A stretch of DNA of 64,000 nt from Oscillospiraceae bacterium (lineage in GTDB: Bacteria > Bacillota > Clostridia > Oscillospirales > Ruminococcaceae): the NCBI GenBank assembly GCA_900770195.1, contig CAAGJI010000003.1, positions 1 to 64,000 on the forward strand. The letters are read 5' to 3'. The notes under the pieces were generated by a model. It was not told the DNA's origin and ran no database searches. It worked only from the letters and a program-made list of their open reading frames with translations. Below, in pieces: positions 27,862 to 36,964 of this stretch. How positions within the stretch are numbered: position 1 is the stretch's first letter; every line of letters starts with the position of its first letter. The translations under genes were made by a program, and so were the position numbers.

Positions 27862-28441
27862 AAAGATTATTTTTGCTTCAAACAACAAAGGCAAAATAAG
27901 AGAACTGAAAGATATTTTATCTTCGCTGGGAATTGAAGTCGTTTCACAGCGTGAAGCCGGTTTTGATATTGAAGCAGATGAAACCGGTACAACTTTTGCT
28001 GAAAATTCGGCAATAAAGGCAAAAGCAATATATGAACTTGCAAAAATTCCTGTTTTGGCTGATGACAGCGGTCTTTGTGTTGATGCGCTTGACGGACAGC
28101 CCGGAGTATATTCGCACAGATTTGCAGGTGAAAATGCAACAGATGAAGAAAAATGCAGATATATTCTTGAAAAACTTGAAAATGTTTCTGATGAAAAAAG
28201 AACAGCAAGATTTATCTGTGATATGTGTTTTATAGATGAAAACGGCAGGGAATATCATGCAGAAGGCAAATGTGAAGGGAAAATCGGCAGGGAAGAAAAA
28301 GGCAATAATGGTTTTGGCTATGACCCGATATTTGTTGTCGGCAACAGAACACTTGCTGAACTTGAAGAGGCTGAAAAAAATCAAATCAGCCACAGAGCAG
28401 AAGCTCTTAAAAAAATGAAAGAAATACTTAAACAATTTTGA
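27854..28441 (+). CDS. rdgB: XTP/dITP diphosphatase (RdgB/HAM1 family)
   Basis: This 195-residue housecleaning enzyme hydrolyses non-canonical purine nucleoside triphosphates. It has the family start ASNNKGKIREL, LADDSGLCVDALDG, and the GYDPIF and SHRAEA blocks. I start at 27854, inside the end of ftsY; 22 upstream in-frame codons lie in ftsY and give no family sequence. Confidence 0.94.
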   Translation: MIKKIIFASNNKGKIRELKDILSSLGIEVVSQREAGFDIEADETGTTFAENSAIKAKAIYELAKIPVLADDSGLCVDALDGQPGVYSHRFAGENATDEEKCRYILEKLENVSDEKRTARFICDMCFIDENGREYHAEGKCEGKIGREEKGNNGFGYDPIFVVGNRTLAELEEAEKNQISHRAEALKKMKEILKQF

Positions 28442-28455
28442 AAGGAACAAAAAAT

Positions 28456-28761
28456 ATGCTTAACGCAAAACAGAGAGCAAGATTAAAGGCAATTGCAAGC
28501 ACAGAAGACACAATTTTACAGATAGGAAAAGGCGGAATAAACGACAATCTTATAATTCAGCTTAAAGATGCACTTAAAGCAAGGGAAATAATCAAAATAA
28601 GCGTACTTGATAACTGTATGCAGTCAGCAAAGGAACTTGCACATCCTATTGCGGATTTTACTGAATCGGAAGTTGTTCAGGTTATCGGAAGTAAGATAAT
28701 TTTATACAAACCAAACAAGAAAAAGCCTGTTATTTCACTTGAAATAAAGAAAATAAAATAA
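28456..28761 (+). CDS. yhbY: YhbY-type CRM-domain RNA-binding protein
   Basis: This 101-residue protein consists of a single CRM domain, with LNAKQRARLKAIA at the start and the LIQLKDALKAREIIKISVL block. YhbY associates with pre-50S particles. AAAGGAAC precedes the ATG at 28456. nadD begins on the base after its stop. Confidence 0.9.
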   Translation: MLNAKQRARLKAIASTEDTILQIGKGGINDNLIIQLKDALKAREIIKISVLDNCMQSAKELAHPIADFTESEVVQVIGSKIILYKPNKKKPVISLEIKKIK

Positions 28762-29358
28762 ATGAAAACAGGCATTTTCGGCGGAAGTTTCAACCCTGTT
28801 CACAAAGGTCATATGCACCTTGCGGATACGGCTTTTGAAAAACTTGGACTTGACAGAATAATATTTGTTCCGTCAAAAATTCCACCGCATAAATCGGCAT
28901 CTGAATATGTTTCAGCTGATGCAAGATATGAAATGTGCAGGCTTGCGGTTTCAGAAAGAGAAAAATATTTTGTCAGCGATTATGAAATAAAAAGCGATAG
29001 AATCAGTTATACCTATTACACAATAAATTATTTTAAGGAAAAATATCCTGAAGATGAATTTTATTTAATAGTCGGAAGCGATATGTTTCTGTCTTTTGAA
29101 ACGTGGTACAGATTTGAAGATATACTTGCTGTTGCCTCACTGGCAGTTGCATCAAGAGAAAACGGAATTACAGAAAAACTTGACAACAAAAAAGAATTTC
29201 TTGGTAAATATGGCAGAATTTTTTTGTTCAATGTCAATCCATTGCCTATGTCCTCTACAAAAATTCGAAAAATGATAAAAAATAATGAAGATATGTATTG
29301 CTATTTGGATAAAAAAGTAGTAAAATATATAGTGGATAAAAATTTGTACAGAGATTGA
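28762..29358 (+). CDS. nadD: Nicotinate-nucleotide adenylyltransferase
   Basis: This 198-residue enzyme makes deamido-NAD from nicotinate mononucleotide. It shows the nucleotidyltransferase motif GGSFNPVHKGHMHLA at the N-terminus and MSSTKIRKMIK near the C-terminus (ISSTxIR-type). It forms the conserved yhbY-nadD-yqeK-LCP-rsfS string. Confidence 0.95.
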   Translation: MKTGIFGGSFNPVHKGHMHLADTAFEKLGLDRIIFVPSKIPPHKSASEYVSADARYEMCRLAVSEREKYFVSDYEIKSDRISYTYYTINYFKEKYPEDEFYLIVGSDMFLSFETWYRFEDILAVASLAVASRENGITEKLDNKKEFLGKYGRIFLFNVNPLPMSSTKIRKMIKNNEDMYCYLDKKVVKYIVDKNLYRD

Positions 29359-29383
29359 CTATATTTCTCGGACGGAGGATATT

Positions 29384-29965
29384 ATGCATTTTGATGTTGA
29401 AAAGTGGAAAGAAATCATAAAAAAGAATATGTCTGAAAAAAGATTTGTGCATTCGTGCAATGTTGCTGAAATGTCAGCGGAACTCGCTGATATATGGGGT
29501 TACGATGTTCATACTGCCTATGCAGCAGGACTTCTTCACGATATATGCAAGGAATTTCCAAAAGAAGTTCAGCTTGAATATGTAAAAAATGCTGAAGAAG
29601 AGTTTGATGTGAGTCCTCAGGAACTTGCTGCATATAAAGTGTGGCACGGGATAGCAGGTGCATATTTCCTTAAAACAAAATACGGAATAGATGATAAAAA
29701 TTTACTTTTGGCAATAAGATACCACACTGTAGGACGTGCTGAAATGTCTAAGCTTGAAGAGATAGTTTATGTTGCCGATATGGTTTCAGCTGACAGAAAA
29801 ATGCCTTGTGTTCCTGCAATAAGGGCACTTGCAAAAGAAAATCTTGAACTTGCGGTTCTTGAAGAACTGCGTGTATGTATGACAGATACCATATCTTCTG
29901 GTGGTTCATTGCCTCAGTGTACTGTTGACGCATATAATTATTATGTAAAATATCTGGATAAATGA
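29384..29965 (+). CDS. yqeK: YqeK-type HD-domain Ap4A hydrolase
   Basis: This 193-residue HD-domain phosphohydrolase has metal ligands in RFVHSCNVAEMSAEL, LLHDICKE and RYHTVGRAEMSKLEEIVYVADMVSADR. Firmicutes YqeK cleaves diadenosine tetraphosphate symmetrically. A GGAGG precedes the start, and it follows nadD as in most Firmicutes. Confidence 0.93.
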   Translation: MHFDVEKWKEIIKKNMSEKRFVHSCNVAEMSAELADIWGYDVHTAYAAGLLHDICKEFPKEVQLEYVKNAEEEFDVSPQELAAYKVWHGIAGAYFLKTKYGIDDKNLLLAIRYHTVGRAEMSKLEEIVYVADMVSADRKMPCVPAIRALAKENLELAVLEELRVCMTDTISSGGSLPQCTVDAYNYYVKYLDK

Positions 29966-29982
29966 AAGGAAAGTTTTAAAAA

Positions 29983-31188
29983 ATGCGTGGAAGAAAGCAA
30001 AGCACAATGCACAGGGTTCTTGATAAAGTTCTGATGATAGTATCAATAATAGTTACAGTATGCATAATAGTTGCACTTGCACTCAATGCACCAATAGTTT
30101 CATATACTTCCATTGAAAACGGAGTAAAGACAACGAAAGATATTTCTGTAATTTCATATTATAAAAACTGGAAACCGCTTGTAAATATAGAAGGAACACT
30201 TCAGCAAAAAGATCAGTCGGCTTATGATGTCGCTGTTGAAACAGATTCAAATGGTGTTGATGAAACAGTTTCAGATGACGGACTTGACTTGACTCAGATA
30301 ATCGAAGGACAGTATACTATTCTTTTCCTTGGATTTGATGAAAGCGGAAAATTATCTGATGTTGACTGGGTATTCCAGATAGACCTTAAAACACAGACTA
30401 TGAACGTTCTGCAAATACCAAGAGATACGTTCGTTCCTGACTACACATCAGCAAGCACAGGTAAATTCAACAGTGTATATCAAAATGGAGATAGCGAAGT
30501 TTCACCTATTCAGAGAGTTGTAAACGCTGTTCAGGATAATTTCGGCTTTGCGATAGATGCGTATGTAACACTTCAGTGCGGTGATATAGTTGATATAGTT
30601 GATTCTATCGGCGGTATTCCGATAACTTTGCCGCAGAGAATAGTTTATGAAGCTGATAAAATTCTTGAGGCAGGACCTCAGACTCTTACAGGTCAGCAGT
30701 CCGAATGGTTTGTTCGTTTCAGACATGGATATGATGAGGGCGATATAGGACGTGTTCAGGCACAGAGAATATTTATGGCGGCTGTTTTTTCAAAGGCTTT
30801 TGATATGGGAACAGTTGAAACATACAAGGCACTTAAAACAGTTTATGATAACAAATGGATTGCAACAAATTTAAGTGTTGACGATATAGGCAAACTTTGT
30901 AATCTTATGAGTGTTCTTAGTATGGATAATGTAAGTGTTTATATGGTTCCGGGTGAAGGTGCAAATTATTATCCCGGGGACGGTTCATATCAGTCTGTAT
31001 GGTCAGTTCATAAAAGGGCAGTTATAGACCTTCTTAATTCACAGTTCAGACCGTATCAGAATCCGATAGTATACGAAGATAATCCGCTTGTTGAACTTAC
31101 ACAGGAAGGTTCTTACTTGAATACAAAATACGATGACCAGACTGCAACTTTAAAATCAATAACAGATGCAGCAAGTCAGATGAATTAA
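29983..31188 (+). CDS. LytR-CpsA-Psr family cell-wall ligase
   Basis: This 401-residue membrane-anchored protein has an N-terminal helix (about 16-36) and an extracellular LCP domain starting near residue 109 (LFLGFDESGK...IDLKTQTMNVLQIPRDTF). LCP proteins attach teichoic acids or polysaccharides to peptidoglycan. The RFRHGYDEGDIGRVQAQR block carries conserved Arg residues that contact the pyrophosphate. Confidence 0.92.
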   Translation: MRGRKQSTMHRVLDKVLMIVSIIVTVCIIVALALNAPIVSYTSIENGVKTTKDISVISYYKNWKPLVNIEGTLQQKDQSAYDVAVETDSNGVDETVSDDGLDLTQIIEGQYTILFLGFDESGKLSDVDWVFQIDLKTQTMNVLQIPRDTFVPDYTSASTGKFNSVYQNGDSEVSPIQRVVNAVQDNFGFAIDAYVTLQCGDIVDIVDSIGGIPITLPQRIVYEADKILEAGPQTLTGQQSEWFVRFRHGYDEGDIGRVQAQRIFMAAVFSKAFDMGTVETYKALKTVYDNKWIATNLSVDDIGKLCNLMSVLSMDNVSVYMVPGEGANYYPGDGSYQSVWSVHKRAVIDLLNSQFRPYQNPIVYEDNPLVELTQEGSYLNTKYDDQTATLKSITDAASQMN

Positions 31189-31210
31189 AAATGAAATAAA
31201 AGGAGTTTTT

Positions 31211-31570
31211 ATGACACAGAAAGAAATTATTAAAAAAATAGTTAAAGCACTCGACAGCAAACGTGCCGAAAATATACAGGTTATCAAAATAGGCGATTTG
31301 ACAATACTTGGCGATTATTTTGTAATTGCAAACGGTACAAGTTCAACTCATACAAAAACACTTGCAGATGAAGTCGAATATCAGCTTTCACAGGAAAAAA
31401 TCGAACCAGACCACATTGAAAAAGACAATACAGGAAGCTGGATAATACTTGATTATAATGATATAATAGTTCACGTTTTCCACAAAGAGTCAAGGGATTT
31501 TTATAATCTTGAAAATCTTTGGGCTGATGGTGAACCTGTTGATATATCCGAATATCTTAAAAAAGACTGA
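31211..31570 (+). CDS. rsfS: Ribosome silencing factor RsfS
   Basis: This 119-residue protein has the RsfS features ENIQVIKIGDLTILGDYFVIANGTSS and the C-terminal VHVFHKESRDFYNLENLWAD. It binds uL14 and blocks subunit joining when nutrients are short. It has a good AAAGGAG site. Confidence 0.94.
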   Translation: MTQKEIIKKIVKALDSKRAENIQVIKIGDLTILGDYFVIANGTSSTHTKTLADEVEYQLSQEKIEPDHIEKDNTGSWIILDYNDIIVHVFHKESRDFYNLENLWADGEPVDISEYLKKD

Positions 31571-31588
31571 TAACAGGAGATGATTTTT

Positions 31589-31948
31589 ATGTCAGGAACA
31601 GGTAAAAAAATGGTTCTGATAACAGTTGTTTATATGCTTGCAAAAGCAATTTTGAATCTTATACTTTCACCAAGCGGTGCTAATGTTGTGACACTTATAA
31701 TGTACCTTGTGCTTTCATTCCTTATGATTGCACCAAGCAGCACTTTCCCTGCAATTTCGGGATTTTTCAAGTATTCAAACTACATAACAGCGGTTTATCT
31801 GGGACTTACTGTTTTGGCACATATTTCGTATAATCTTTCAAATCTTCCGGGTACATGGCTTTACCTTGTTGAAGCATTGCTTGATATAGGTGCAATAGTG
31901 CTTATATGTGTACAGAAAGATGCAAGATTATTTTTTAAAGAAAAATAA
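31589..31948 (+). CDS. Small four-helix membrane protein of unknown function
   Basis: I do not recognise a family for this 119-residue protein. It has four hydrophobic segments (about 8-26, 33-51, 62-83 and 90-110) and a basic C-terminal tail ending KKDARLFFKEK-like. I start it at 31589, where AGGAG is 10 nt upstream; an ATG at 31580 is too close to that site. It sits between rsfS and leuS on the same strand. Context gives no firm clue to its function. Confidence 0.7.
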   Translation: MSGTGKKMVLITVVYMLAKAILNLILSPSGANVVTLIMYLVLSFLMIAPSSTFPAISGFFKYSNYITAVYLGLTVLAHISYNLSNLPGTWLYLVEALLDIGAIVLICVQKDARLFFKEK

Positions 31949-31998
31949 AAAAGTAAAGCTGTAAAGGCTTTAAATAAATAAAGAAGGATGAAGAGAAG

Positions 31999-34407
31999 TT
32001 GAGTAAATACAATTTTACTGCCGTTGAACAAAAATGGCAGAAATACTGGGACGAAAATGAAACTTTCAAGGCAAGTGAAGACCACACAAAGCCTAAGTTT
32101 TATGCACTTGTTGAATTTCCATATCCGTCAGGACATGGTATGCACGTTGGACATATAAAGGCATATTCAGGACTTGAAGTTGTCAGCAGAAAAAGACGTT
32201 TACAGGGATATAATGTGCTTTTCCCGATAGGATTTGACGCATATGGTCTTCCAACTGAAAATACAGCTATTAAAACAGGTGTTCACCCAAGAGTTGTAAC
32301 AGATGAAAATATCGTTAAATTCACAGGTCAGCTTAAAAAAGTAGGTTTCAGTTTCGACTGGTCAAGAGTTATTGATACAACAGATGAAAAATATTATAAA
32401 TGGACACAGTGGATATTCCTTAAAATGTTTGAAAAGGGACTTGTTTTCAGAGATAAGACTCTTGTAAACTACTGCCCAAGCTGTAAAGTTGTACTTTCAA
32501 ACGAAGACTCACAGGGCGGCAAGTGTGATGTTTGCCATAGCGATATAATTCAGAAAACAAAAGAAGTCTGGTATTTAAGAATAACAGAATATGCAGACAA
32601 GCTTTTGCAGGGACTTGAAGAAGTTGACTATCTTCCAAATGTGAAACTGCAGCAGCAGAACTGGATAGGCAAGTCAACAGGTGCATTTGTAAACTTTAAA
32701 ATCAAGGAATTTGATGAAAAATTAAAGATATACACAACAAGACCTGATACACTTTACGGTGTTACATTTATGGTAATTGCACCTGAACATCCTATAATTG
32801 AAAAATACAAGGATTCAATTAAAAATTATTCAGACCTTGAAGCATACAAAAAAGAATGTGCAAAGAAAACAGAATTTGAAAGAACTCAGCTTGTAAAAGA
32901 TAAAACAGGTGTAAAAATAGACGGTCTTACAGCTGTAAACCCTGTAACAGGCAAGGAAATACCAATTTATATTTCAGACTATGTTATGATGGGTTATGGT
33001 ACAGGTGCTATTATGGCAGTTCCTGCACACGATACACGTGACTATGATTTTGCAAAGAAATTCGGCATTGATATAATTGAAGTCATCAAGGGCGGAGATA
33101 TTTCAAAGGAAGCTTATACAGGTGAAGGCGAACTTGTTAATTCAGGTGAATTAAACGGCATAAGCAACAAAAAAGAAGCAATTGAAAAGGCTGTTGAAAT
33201 ACTCACAAAACTTGGATGCGGTGAAAAGGGTGTTCAGTTTAAAATGAAAGACTGGGCGTTCAATCGTCAGAGATACTGGGGCGAACCTATTCCTGTTGTA
33301 CATTGCCCTAAGTGCGGAATTGTTCCTGTTCCATATGATGAACTTCCTCTTAAATTGCCAAAGGTAGAACATTTTGAACCTGGTACAAACGGTGAAAGTC
33401 CGCTTGCAAAAATAGACAGTTTCGTAAATTGCAAGTGTCCAAAGTGCGGCGGCGATGCAAAAAGAGAAACAGATACAATGCCTCAGTGGGCAGGTTCTTC
33501 ATGGTATTTCCTCCGTTATTGTGATCCGCATAATGATAATGAATTTGCTTCACAGGAAGCACTTAAATACTGGATGCCTGTTGACTGGTATAACGGCGGT
33601 ATGGAACATGTTACAAGACATATGATTTATTCAAGATTCTGGCACAAGTTCCTCTATGACCTTGATCTTGTTCCAACATCCGAACCATATGCAAAGAGAA
33701 CTGCACAGGGACTTATACTCGGTTCTGACGGTGAAAAGATGAGTAAGTCAAGAGGAAACGTTGTTGACCCTAATGACGTCGTTGATGCGTACGGTGCAGA
33801 CGTTTTAAGACTCTATGTACTCTTTATGGGCGACTACGAAAAAGAAGCTCCATGGAGCGACAGCAGCGTCAGAGGATGCAAAAGATTTGTCGACAGAATA
33901 TGGGCATTACAGGATAAACTTGTTGACAGCAATGAATACAGCGACAAACTCAGAGCATCTATGCACAAGACAATAAAGAAAGTTTCTGAAGATATTGAAT
34001 CAATGAAGTTCAACACAGCTATTGCGGCTATGATGTCACTTCTTAATGAAATTTATGCAGCTGATGCAATAACGAAGAAAGAATTCAGAGATTTCCTTAT
34101 TCTTCTTTATCCGTTTGCACCTCATATTTCAGAAGAACTTTACCAGATTATAGGCTGCGACGGAGTGCTTGACCAGCAGAAATGGGTAACATATGATGAA
34201 GCACTTTGCGTTGATGATGAAATAGAAATAGCTGTTCAGATAAATGGCAAAGTTAAGGCAAAACTTATGATACCTGCTGAAATTTCAAAAGAAGATGCAA
34301 TTGCACTTGCTCTTGAAAATGAAAAAGTCAAGGAATTTACAGACGGAAAACAGCTTGTAAAACAGATTTATGTTCCGAAAAAACTTGTAAATTTGGTTGT
34401 AAAATAA
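31999..34407 (+). CDS. leuS: Leucyl-tRNA synthetase
   Basis: This 802-residue class I synthetase has the HIGH-type motif GHGMHVGHI near residue 45, a CP1 editing domain with TTRPDTLYG, two four-Cys zinc-type segments (CPSC...CDVCHSD and CPKCG...CKCPKCGG) and KMSKSRGN. It starts with TTG at 31999 behind AAGAAGGA. Only 50 bp separate it from the gene before, so there is no room for a T-box leader. It ends the 15-34 kb gene run; no clear terminator follows directly. Confidence 0.96.
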   Translation: MSKYNFTAVEQKWQKYWDENETFKASEDHTKPKFYALVEFPYPSGHGMHVGHIKAYSGLEVVSRKRRLQGYNVLFPIGFDAYGLPTENTAIKTGVHPRVVTDENIVKFTGQLKKVGFSFDWSRVIDTTDEKYYKWTQWIFLKMFEKGLVFRDKTLVNYCPSCKVVLSNEDSQGGKCDVCHSDIIQKTKEVWYLRITEYADKLLQGLEEVDYLPNVKLQQQNWIGKSTGAFVNFKIKEFDEKLKIYTTRPDTLYGVTFMVIAPEHPIIEKYKDSIKNYSDLEAYKKECAKKTEFERTQLVKDKTGVKIDGLTAVNPVTGKEIPIYISDYVMMGYGTGAIMAVPAHDTRDYDFAKKFGIDIIEVIKGGDISKEAYTGEGELVNSGELNGISNKKEAIEKAVEILTKLGCGEKGVQFKMKDWAFNRQRYWGEPIPVVHCPKCGIVPVPYDELPLKLPKVEHFEPGTNGESPLAKIDSFVNCKCPKCGGDAKRETDTMPQWAGSSWYFLRYCDPHNDNEFASQEALKYWMPVDWYNGGMEHVTRHMIYSRFWHKFLYDLDLVPTSEPYAKRTAQGLILGSDGEKMSKSRGNVVDPNDVVDAYGADVLRLYVLFMGDYEKEAPWSDSSVRGCKRFVDRIWALQDKLVDSNEYSDKLRASMHKTIKKVSEDIESMKFNTAIAAMMSLLNEIYAADAITKKEFRDFLILLYPFAPHISEELYQIIGCDGVLDQQKWVTYDEALCVDDEIEIAVQINGKVKAKLMIPAEISKEDAIALALENEKVKEFTDGKQLVKQIYVPKKLVNLVVK

Positions 34408-34425
34408 AAAAATTTAAAAAAAGAC

Positions 34426-34454
34426 TTGACAAAGCAATTTTTTTGTGGTAAAAT
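34426..34454 (+). promoter_or_regulatory. Promoter of rpsU
   Basis: TTGACA (34426-34431) and TAAAAT (34449-34454) are separated by 17 bp. The transcript would carry a leader of about 150 nt with a terminator-like hairpin. Confidence 0.75.
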
Positions 34455-34523
34455 AATATATATTTTAAATAACTATATATCTTTGTATAGAAAGTCAGAG
34501 TGTCATATTTGTTATGATATTCA

Positions 34524-34558
34524 CGCAGTCGGTTCGTGAACCGGCGTATGCGTTTTTT
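34524..34558 (+). terminator. Terminator-like hairpin in the rpsU leader
   Basis: CGGTTC (34530-34535) pairs with GAACCG (34538-34543), and outer CGCA (34524-34527) pairs with TGCG (34549-34552). TTTTTT follows at once. It lies between the rpsU promoter and gene, so it is either an attenuator of rpsU or a late terminator for leuS. Confidence 0.6.
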
Positions 34559-34613
34559 ATAAATGCTTAGTGAATTGTATCCTCTGTCTTGGTGACAAAG
34601 GGAGGGAAAATGA

Positions 34614-34787
34614 GTGGCAGAAGTTCGTGTTGGAAAGAACGAATCTTTAGAAACAGCATTAAAAAGATTTAAGCGTTCTTGCGCTAAAGACGGTGTTATA
34701 GCAGAAGTTCGTAAAAGAGAACATTATGAAAAACCTTCAGTAAAGCGTAAGAAGAAGTCTGAAGCTGCACGTAAGCGTAAGTTTTAA
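34614..34787 (+). CDS. rpsU: 30S ribosomal protein bS21
   Basis: This gene encodes 57 residues: AEVRVGKNESLETALKRFKR at the N-terminus, then SCAKDGVIAEVRKREHYEKP and a Lys/Arg-rich tail, the normal length and sequence of S21. It starts with GTG at 34614, eight bases after GGAGG; an ATG at 34610 is out of frame. It has its own promoter and terminator. Confidence 0.95.
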   Translation: MAEVRVGKNESLETALKRFKRSCAKDGVIAEVRKREHYEKPSVKRKKKSEAARKRKF

Positions 34788-34807
34788 TTAGAATCTTTAA
34801 GGTGATT

Positions 34808-34836
34808 AGGGCGTACTGAGGTACGCCCTTTGTTTT
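34808..34836 (+). terminator. Intrinsic terminator after rpsU
   Basis: AGGGCGTAC pairs with GTACGCCCT around a TGAG loop and is followed by TTGTTTT. Confidence 0.88.
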
Positions 34837-34847
34837 AGGAAAACAGG

Positions 34848-35351
34848 ATGATCAGAATGTTTAAAATTACAGTAGCACTTAAAAGTATTTGTGAACTTAC
34901 TCCTGATATTTTGAAAAAAGTCGGAGTTAAGGGATTGCTTCTTGATCTTGATAACACTTTGACCACCCATGATAATCCTGTACCTGCTGATGGTGTTCTC
35001 GACTGGATTAAGCTGATGAAAGAAAACGGAATAAAAATGTATATCGTTTCAAATAATCATCCGCCGAGAGTTAAGCCTTTTGCGGAAATGCTTGGATTGC
35101 CTTTTGTGAGTGAGGGGAAAAAACCGCTTTCAAAAGGGTTCAAAGAAGCAGCGGAATATATGGGACTTAAAAAAAGTGAACTTGCAGCTGTCGGGGATCA
35201 GATTTATACAGATGTTCTGGCAGCTAACTGGTTTGGCGTTAAATGTATTTATGTCAAACCTATAGAATTTGAAAAAACAAAATTTTTTAAATTCAAAAGG
35301 AAAATGGAAAAACCGTTTCTTCCTAAAAAATTTTATAATGAAGGGGTGTAA
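34848..35351 (+). CDS. yqeG: YqeG-family HAD-IIIA phosphatase
   Basis: This 167-residue HAD-superfamily phosphatase has motif I LLDLDNTLTTHD, motif II IVSNNH and a C-terminal VGDQIYTDVLAAN motif. Relatives include YqeG and the mitochondrial PTPMT/GEP4-type phosphatidylglycerophosphate phosphatases, so a role in phospholipid synthesis is possible. An ATG at 34857 is an alternative start with similar spacing to a ribosome site. It is followed closely by aroQ. Confidence 0.85.
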   Translation: MIRMFKITVALKSICELTPDILKKVGVKGLLLDLDNTLTTHDNPVPADGVLDWIKLMKENGIKMYIVSNNHPPRVKPFAEMLGLPFVSEGKKPLSKGFKEAAEYMGLKKSELAAVGDQIYTDVLAANWFGVKCIYVKPIEFEKTKFFKFKRKMEKPFLPKKFYNEGV

Positions 35352-35357
35352 TGCAAA

Positions 35358-35801
35358 ATGGCAGAAAAAATACTTGTTATTCACGGACCTAATTTGAATC
35401 TTCTTGGAGAAAGGGAACCGGGGATTTACGGTGATGAGAGTTTCGATTCTTTAAATAAAAAACTTGTTAAACTCAGTGCTGAATATGGAATGGAATGTGA
35501 AATATTTCAGTCTAACCACGAGGGTGCGATAATTGACAAACTTCACGAAGCAAGAAAAATTTTCAAGGCGGTTATTTTGAATGCAGGTGCATATACTCAT
35601 TACAGCTATGCAATAAGAGATGCAATTGCGGCAATAAAAATACCTGTTATTGAAGTTCATATAAGCAATGTTTTTTCAAGGGACAGTTTTCGTTCAGAAT
35701 CTGTTATAGCACCTGTTTGCAGTGGCAGTATATCGGGATTCGGACTTGAAAGCTATTACCTTGCAGTAAAAGCTTGTGCAGATATGGGAAAGAAGCAGTA
35801 A
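35358..35801 (+). CDS. aroQ: Type II 3-dehydroquinate dehydratase
   Basis: This 147-residue shikimate-pathway enzyme converts 3-dehydroquinate to 3-dehydroshikimate. The N-terminal HGPNLNLLGEREPGIYG includes the catalytic Arg and Tyr loop; NAGAYTHYS and EVHISNVFSRDSFR carry the active-site Asn and His. The peptidase gene begins one base after its stop. Confidence 0.95.
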   Translation: MAEKILVIHGPNLNLLGEREPGIYGDESFDSLNKKLVKLSAEYGMECEIFQSNHEGAIIDKLHEARKIFKAVILNAGAYTHYSYAIRDAIAAIKIPVIEVHISNVFSRDSFRSESVIAPVCSGSISGFGLESYYLAVKACADMGKKQ

Positions 35802-35802
35802 A

Positions 35803-36876
35803 ATGAACAGATTTAATAAATTATTTATGAATCTTCCGGATGATGCAGAGTGTGTTTTGATAACATCAGATGTAAACAGAAGATATTTTACAGGTATGAA
35901 GTCATCGGCAGGAACTGTTTTAGCTTTCAGAAACGGCGAAAATTACCTGATAATAGATTTCAGATACATAGAAAAAGCAAAAAAAACAGCTTCTTATTGC
36001 GAAGTTATTGAACAGGACAGACTTTATCATCAGATTTATGAGATTTTAAAGAAACATAATGCTAAAAAAGTTTATGTTGAATCCCATACAATGACACTTG
36101 AAGAACTTGCAAAAATAAAAAATGCACTGAAAAATGTTCAGTTCGACACCTCAGACAAACTCAGCAGGGCAATTTTTATATGCAGAACGATAAAAGAACC
36201 CGAAGAAATAGAAAAAATTGTTGAAGCACAGAGAATAGCTGAAGAAGCACTTGAAAAAACATTTGAAATAATAAGTGTCGGTGTTACTGAAAGAGAAATT
36301 GCACTTGAACTTGATTACAATATGAGAAAACTTGGTGCGGAAGATTTATCTTTTGAAACAATAGCACTTTCAGGAAAGAATACATCAATGCCGCACGGTG
36401 TTCCGTCAGAAAAAAGAGTTCAGAAACACGAATTTGTGCTTATGGATTTTGGTGCGGTCGTTGATGGCTATCACAGCGATATGACAAGAACTGTATGCGT
36501 TGGCGAACCTACTGAGAAAATGAGAGAAGTATATAATATTGTTCTTGAAGCACAGAAAGCTTCTCTTGAAAAAGCACGTGCAGGAATAACAGGTTATGAA
36601 CTTGATGCAGCGGCAAGAGAATATATTGAATCAAAGGGTTATGGAAAAGCGTTCGGTCATTCCCTCGGTCACGGCGTGGGAATGGAAATACATGAATTTC
36701 CTAATGCTTCACCATTGCAAAAAAACACAATCCTTGAAGAAAACAACATCGTGACGGTTGAACCTGGGATATATATTCCGAATGAATTTGGAGTTCGTAT
36801 TGAAGATTTTGTTGTTATTAAGCACAATGGCTGCTTTAATATGACAAATGCAGAGAAAAAACTTATAATTTTATAA
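35803..36876 (+). CDS. Xaa-Pro aminopeptidase (M24B family)
   Basis: This 357-residue metallopeptidase has a creatinase-like N-domain and a pita-bread catalytic domain. All metal ligands are visible: Asp pair in MDFGAVVDGYHSDMTRT, His in GHSLGHGVGMEIHE, and Glu in VTVEPGIYIP and GVRIED. It removes N-terminal residues before proline. I start at 35803; nine extra in-frame codons lie inside aroQ. It precedes efp, a usual pairing in Firmicutes. Confidence 0.93.
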   Translation: MNRFNKLFMNLPDDAECVLITSDVNRRYFTGMKSSAGTVLAFRNGENYLIIDFRYIEKAKKTASYCEVIEQDRLYHQIYEILKKHNAKKVYVESHTMTLEELAKIKNALKNVQFDTSDKLSRAIFICRTIKEPEEIEKIVEAQRIAEEALEKTFEIISVGVTEREIALELDYNMRKLGAEDLSFETIALSGKNTSMPHGVPSEKRVQKHEFVLMDFGAVVDGYHSDMTRTVCVGEPTEKMREVYNIVLEAQKASLEKARAGITGYELDAAAREYIESKGYGKAFGHSLGHGVGMEIHEFPNASPLQKNTILEENNIVTVEPGIYIPNEFGVRIEDFVVIKHNGCFNMTNAEKKLIIL

Positions 36877-36882
36877 AAAAAA

Positions 36883-36902
36883 TTTGCAATAGGTATTGCA
36901 AA
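36883..36902. promoter_or_regulatory. 9-bp perfect palindrome over the efp -35 region
   Basis: TTTGCAATA (36883-36891) and TATTGCAAA (36894-36902) form a perfect dyad with a 2-bp centre, and the right arm contains the -35 box. It lies 7 bp after the peptidase stop. It could be an operator; the tiny loop and lack of a T-run argue against a terminator. Confidence 0.5.
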
Positions 36903-36924
36903 ATAAATTTAAATGTAGTATAAT
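36896..36924 (+). promoter_or_regulatory. Promoter of efp
   Basis: TTGCAA (36896-36901) and TATAAT (36919-36924) are 17 bp apart. The -35 lies within a perfect palindrome. Confidence 0.7.
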
Positions 36925-36964
36925 ATAGATATTACTACTATAAAAAACTCGGAGGTTTTAATTT

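Noticed and set aside
31949..31998. T-box leader before leuS
   Set aside because: Only 50 bp are available and no specifier stem or T-box sequence is present.
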